Source: CAXPZW01 sp049594615 (GTDB lineage Bacteria; Bacteroidota; Bacteroidia; Flavobacteriales_D; Sanyastnellaceae). From it: DNA of 64,000 nucleotides. The position numbers were made by a program, and so were the translations under genes. Within the stretch, counting starts at the first letter, position 1. Each line of letters opens with the position of its first letter. A model generated the notes under the pieces. It was not told where the DNA came from. It searched no databases and saw only the letters and a program-made list of their open reading frames with translations. Location of the stretch: NCBI GenBank assembly GCA_049594615.1, contig JBMYJR010000006.1, positions 34,887 to 98,886 on the forward strand. The letters are read 5' to 3'. Below, piece after piece: positions 61,501 through 64,000 of this stretch.

Positions 61501-63112
61501 CCATCATCACAGCTACTTCCTGGTCACACTCGTAAGTGATGTCTTCAGGAACGAAGGTGAACTCAGGAGCAGTGGTGTCTACCACAGTGATGGTTTGCAC
61601 GCAGATGGTGAAGTTGTCGCACTCATCCTCTACACGCCAGCGGCGCAGCAGGGTGTACTCGCAATCACCGACCATGCCCTCACCTGGGAACTCGCCCTCA
61701 TAAGTGATGGTCACAGTGCTGTTAGCGCAGTTGTCAGTGGCCTCAATGCCAGCGGTCTGCTCGTCTGCGTCTGGAAGGGTGTCAAGCGCATCGCACTCAA
61801 CGGTGATGTCTTCTGGACAGTTCAGCACCTCAGGAGCAGTAGTGTCCTCCACGGTGATGATTTGCGAGATGATTGAAGCGTTGCCACAAGCATCCTCTGC
61901 ACGCCAGAAGTAGGTGAATTCGTTGTCGTTCGGACAAGTGCTCAGTGGAACCTCCACACATTCTTTGTCCACGTTGATGTCGCCGTTTCCGGAAACATCC
62001 ATGCCGTTCATGGTTCCCTCGAAGGTGAACCAACCTGACAAACCTTCGTTGCCGTTTTTAACGTTGGCCGCCTCACCACACTGGAAGCCGAAGAAGTAAT
62101 CGACAGGCATGTGGTAGAGTTCAACGGTTCCGCTCAGACCAGAAGTACCGGTCACAGTTGAGAAACCGTTGACCAACTCGTAATAGGTCCAAGTCTCCCA
62201 CAGGTTGCCGCCAGCAGCAGCCAAGCCGAGGTCGTCTTTGTACCAACGGCCCAGATCAGACCAAGTGGTCCAGTCGGCCGCGTTCTCGAACCAAACATCG
62301 AGGTAGACGCCCAGGGCAGCATCACCATTGTTTACAACGTCACCGTACAGGTGTGCGGTGCCGTCGTCGTAGCTGATGAAGTAGCCCACTTCTGAGAAGC
62401 TCCAGTAAGGAGAAGGAGCAACCTCGTTGCCCAGTGGCAGCCAGATCGACCAGTCCGGACCCGGACCAATCGCAGTCATAAGCGCGCACGAGTCGAGCGG
62501 AGAACCGGTCTCAGAGGTGAAGATTTCGGTGTCCACCACAGAGGTGCAAGCGTCTTCAGCGATGCACTCTGCTGGCGCAGGTACGTCTTCAATGCACTCA
62601 AGAGTGAGGTCCGCAGGCGTTTCCAAGAATACTGGACCCTCTGAATCTACCACGGTGATGATTTGGACACATTCCGCAATGGGCTGATCCTCGAAGAAGA
62701 GAGACCACGTACGGGTGATGATTTGTTCACAGTCGTCGCCGCTGACCTCATCAACGTAGGACAGACCCGCTTCGCCTTCGCAGCCTCCGCTGACAATGGG
62801 TGAACCTGTGTTTTCAGGATCGACGCTGTCGCCACACTCGATGGTCAGGTCTGCGGCACAATCCAAGAAGCAGTCGCATGCTCCGGTAGCATCAGGAAGA
62901 ACGCAAGAGCTGTCATCGCAGCCCGCAGAAGCGTCGTAGTTGCAAGCAGAGGAGTCGGTACATCCCGGGTAGGTACATGTACCGTCGTCGTTGGTAGCAC
63001 TGCTGTCGTAGTTGCACGCGGCAATATCGGTGCACCCACCGGCATCAGGCTGACCCCAAGCAAGGCCACAACACAAGAGTGCCGCGACCAGGGTGAATAA
63101 ACGTGTTCCCAT
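55531..63112 (-). CDS. Giant secreted HYR-repeat protein with T9SS type A domain (interrupted by two assembly gaps)
   Basis: About 2,530 residues visible from ATG at 63112 (signal peptide MGTRLFTLVAALLCCGLAWGQ). After two Cys-rich blocks of the GCTDxxACNYDxxA type there are about 22 HYR/Ig-like units, each with DTTAPxx...ECD...DNC...GDCPxxYTIxRTxxxxDxCGN. Three units carry inserted domains: residues ~195-390, ~1270-1475 and the last unit (56480-55940). The C-terminus (APNPTTTNTTVKIGS ... EKLIVGK) is a T9SS type A sorting domain. N-runs at 57851-57860 and 57621-57630 break the assembly; the frame is kept across the first but is lost across the second, so the two halves are one gene. A surface adhesin or structural protein is inferred. 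Confidence 0.85.
57621..57630. other. Assembly gap (10 N)
   Basis: The frame changes across it. Compared with the related unit around 58430-58500, about 40-45 bases appear to be missing, coding for a stretch like NVIRTYTATDNCGN. Confidence 0.95.
57851..57860. other. Assembly gap (10 N)
   Basis: The left side ends at ...ERTYSV and the right at ...VTIECD of a repeat unit; by comparison with sister units about 100 bases (roughly 35 residues) are missing. The frame is preserved with 10 N. Confidence 0.95.
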
Positions 63113-63185
63113 AATAAGGCAATTAGGCAATTTGAAGGACCATCGCCCTTCAGGTTAAGAATTAGAATGTCTTTAACAAGCAGGG

Positions 63186-63193
63186 CAAAAGTA
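63186..63193 (-). promoter_or_regulatory. Promoter TTG-N20-TACTTTTG of the giant gene
   Basis: Exact -7 box on the minus strand with TTG at 63214-63216, 20 bases upstream; the leader is about 70 bases. Confidence 0.75.
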
Positions 63194-63237
63194 GTAAAAG
63201 GCGAGAATCTCTGCAACTCTCCTTTGTGGCAGTCGAA

Positions 63238-63378
63238 TTAATTCTGCGTTTCATCGCAATTTTGAAGGCTTTCGTCTACGCCGCGAATCAGAGATGTAGT
63301 GAGCACATGATTTGGAGACGCAGCAGTTTGTTCACAGTCACATTCACCACACCTTTTCTTGACAGAGCCGCCGCCCAT
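63238..63378 (-). CDS. Possible small Cys-containing ORF, 46 residues
   Basis: ATG at 63378 (minus strand) opens MGGGSVKKRCGECDCEQTAA... to TAA at 63238, just upstream of the giant gene's promoter. The CGECDC cluster is notable but there is no promoter or known homologue. It may be chance. Confidence 0.22.
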   Translation of the reverse strand: MGGGSVKKRCGECDCEQTAASPNHVLTTSLIRGVDESLQNCDETQN

Positions 63379-63417
63379 TGGCAGCCCCTTCAATTCTTAT
63401 AACACCTAGGCAAGCGC

Positions 63418-63518
63418 CTATGTATTCACGATCAGCTTCTGAACGAAGTGTTCAGTGCTAGAAGGGTTCGCACGGAGTAAACACCGCTCTCGGGACCAAT
63501 CACAGAGCAGTCGATCAT
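63418..63518 (-). pseudogene. Frameshifted remnant of a T9SS type A C-terminus
   Basis: Minus strand reads GPESGVYSVR, then after a frame change SSTEHFVQKLIVNT followed by TAG. The end of the giant gene reads LESGVYTVRLSSRTEQVVEKLIVGK, so the two are clearly homologous over about 30 residues. The copy lacks everything upstream of about residue -35 and is broken by a frameshift near 63462, so it is a decayed paralogue end. Confidence 0.75.
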
Positions 63519-63591
63519 CCAACTCCCCCGCTGCCCCACCACCCACCACAACTTTTCACCCAATCACTTGCACACAAAATCAGATTTATGC

Positions 63592-63599
63592 TACTTTTG
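63592..63599 (+). promoter_or_regulatory. Promoter TTG-N21-TACTTTTG of tRNA-Phe
   Basis: Exact -7 box with TTG at 63568-63570; the mature tRNA starts 17 bases after the box. Confidence 0.8.
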
Positions 63600-63615
63600 C
63601 CGTCCGCTTCTAGAC

Positions 63616-63688
63616 GGTGCTATAGCTCAGTTGGTAGAGCAATGGATTGAAAATCCATGTGTCCCCGGTTCGAATCCTGGTAGCACCA
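63616..63688 (+). tRNA. tRNA-Phe(GAA)
   Basis: 73-base cloverleaf: acceptor GGTGCTA/TAGCACC, D-arm GCTCAGTTGGTAGAGC, anticodon stem ATGGA/TCCAT with loop TTGAAAA (anticodon GAA), T-arm CCCGG-TTCGAAT-CCTGG (one C/T mismatch in the stem), discriminator A; CCA is not fully encoded. Confidence 0.97.
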
Positions 63689-63705
63689 CAACGACGGTAA
63701 CAAAG

Positions 63706-63730
63706 CCCGCGCCTCTGGCGCGGGTTTTTT
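63706..63730 (+). terminator. Terminator of tRNA-Phe
   Basis: CCCGCGCC-TCT-GGCGCGGG perfect 8-bp stem followed by six T. Confidence 0.9.
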
Positions 63731-63773
63731 GTTGGGCGGAAATGCCGAGTTCACTCGAGCGTTTCAGACCAAC

Positions 63774-63806
63774 AAAAAACCCGTCGCGAGCGGAGCTCGC
63801 GGTGGG
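63774..63806 (-). terminator. Terminator for a leftward gene beyond the window
   Basis: On the minus strand a 12-bp stem (arms 63780-63791 and 63795-63806, two G-U pairs, GGA loop on the plus strand) is followed by six T. It implies that a minus-strand gene ends to the right. In 63807-64000 I see only short open frames and no recognisable gene. Confidence 0.75.
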
Positions 63807-64000
63807 CTTTGTGGTGTCATTGTCACGCCCGTTTGGATCACGCAAAGCGTAATCCTGGCTGCTATGAACACCCTCGTTCTAGCCCCTCCTACTGCCCAAA
63901 GAAAGCCTCACTCCCCAAGTCGCATCCCGCGACTTAAAAAGCATGTTCGCCACGCGCCAGCGAGCGCCACCACCTCCCGAACATCCACAACAACCGCCCG

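Larger units (their letters stand above)
55870..62860 (-). repeat. Tandem HYR-unit repeats, about 230 bases each
   Basis: About 22 coding repeats of roughly 75-80 residues, many nearly identical in DNA (for example blocks reading DTTAPELEIAEDVTIEC and PNNYTIERTYSVTDECGNN). This redundancy explains the assembly gaps and predicts length variation by recombination. Confidence 0.9.

Noticed and set aside
55870..62860. CRISPR-like array because of many regularly spaced repeats
   Set aside because: The repeats are about 230 bases, in frame and encode HYR domains; no short repeat-spacer structure.
63568..63852. Open frames spanning tRNA-Phe
   Set aside because: Again a translation of a tRNA gene and its terminator (QLVEQWIENPCVPGSNPGS type artefact).

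Overview
The window is a GC-rich chromosomal segment of a Bacteroidota bacterium, most likely a Flavobacteriia-like member. Four lines of evidence support this. (1) Several secreted proteins end in type IX secretion (T9SS) sorting domains: type A at 2268-4226, 5272-8553, 25672-26919 and 55531-63112, and type B at 21432-23693. (2) Gene sets typical of the phylum are present: a MotA/TolQ/ExbB gene followed by two exbD genes, a DUF2723 (GT117) membrane protein, and ferredoxin with a thioredoxin-reductase-like ferredoxin reductase. (3) Promoters match the Bacteroidota -7 box TAnnTTTG rather than the E. coli -10 box. (4) Protein similarity by eye fits throughout. The genus cannot be decided from the sequence. 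Two runs of ten N inside the last large gene mark it as a draft scaffold.

Layout. 1-13.1 kb: end of an ABC-F ATPase, a leftward operon (PASTA protein, T9SS cargo, RluD), a large secreted hydrolase/beta-helix protein, purL, a CPBP protease, and a rightward pair of a MopE-like Cys-rich secreted protein and an O-methyltransferase. 13.1-21.4 kb: sucC, a LolD-type ABC ATPase, and a beta-oxidation operon marR-fadN-fadA-fadE with a perfect 18-bp palindrome in front of marR. 21.4-30.6 kb: a T9SS type B protein, a small conserved protein with a long leader, ferredoxin and its reductase, a secreted esterase, tadA, a glycosyltransferase, tatD and ansA. 30.7-36.5 kb: tRNA-Ser(GGA), the ExbB/ExbD/ExbD energisation operon, a 2-hydroxyacid dehydrogenase and MgtE. 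36.5-45.4 kb: DUF2723 protein, 3-hydroxyanthranilate dioxygenase, DMT exporter, ArsC/Spx-like protein, uridine kinase, RfbA and a polyprenyl synthase. 45.6-55.5 kb: sucA-sucB, NifU-like/Mrp iron-sulfur pair, an alkyltransferase-like protein lacking its Cys, trmB, a GT9 glycosyltransferase, a thioesterase, HemJ and a PrxQ-type peroxiredoxin. 55.5-63.1 kb: one giant secreted HYR-repeat protein, broken by two assembly gaps. 63.2-64 kb: decayed T9SS remnant, tRNA-Phe(GAA) and two terminators.

Most of the window is ordinary core metabolism (TCA cycle, fatty-acid oxidation, purines, iron-sulfur assembly, tRNA modification). The accessory interest lies in the T9SS cargo genes, the giant repeat protein, several gene relics in intergenic DNA, a sequence motif shared by two distant intergenic regions, and a promoter arrangement that predicts leaderless mRNAs for several genes. 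I did not find a CRISPR array, an insertion sequence, a phage or a recognisable defence system.
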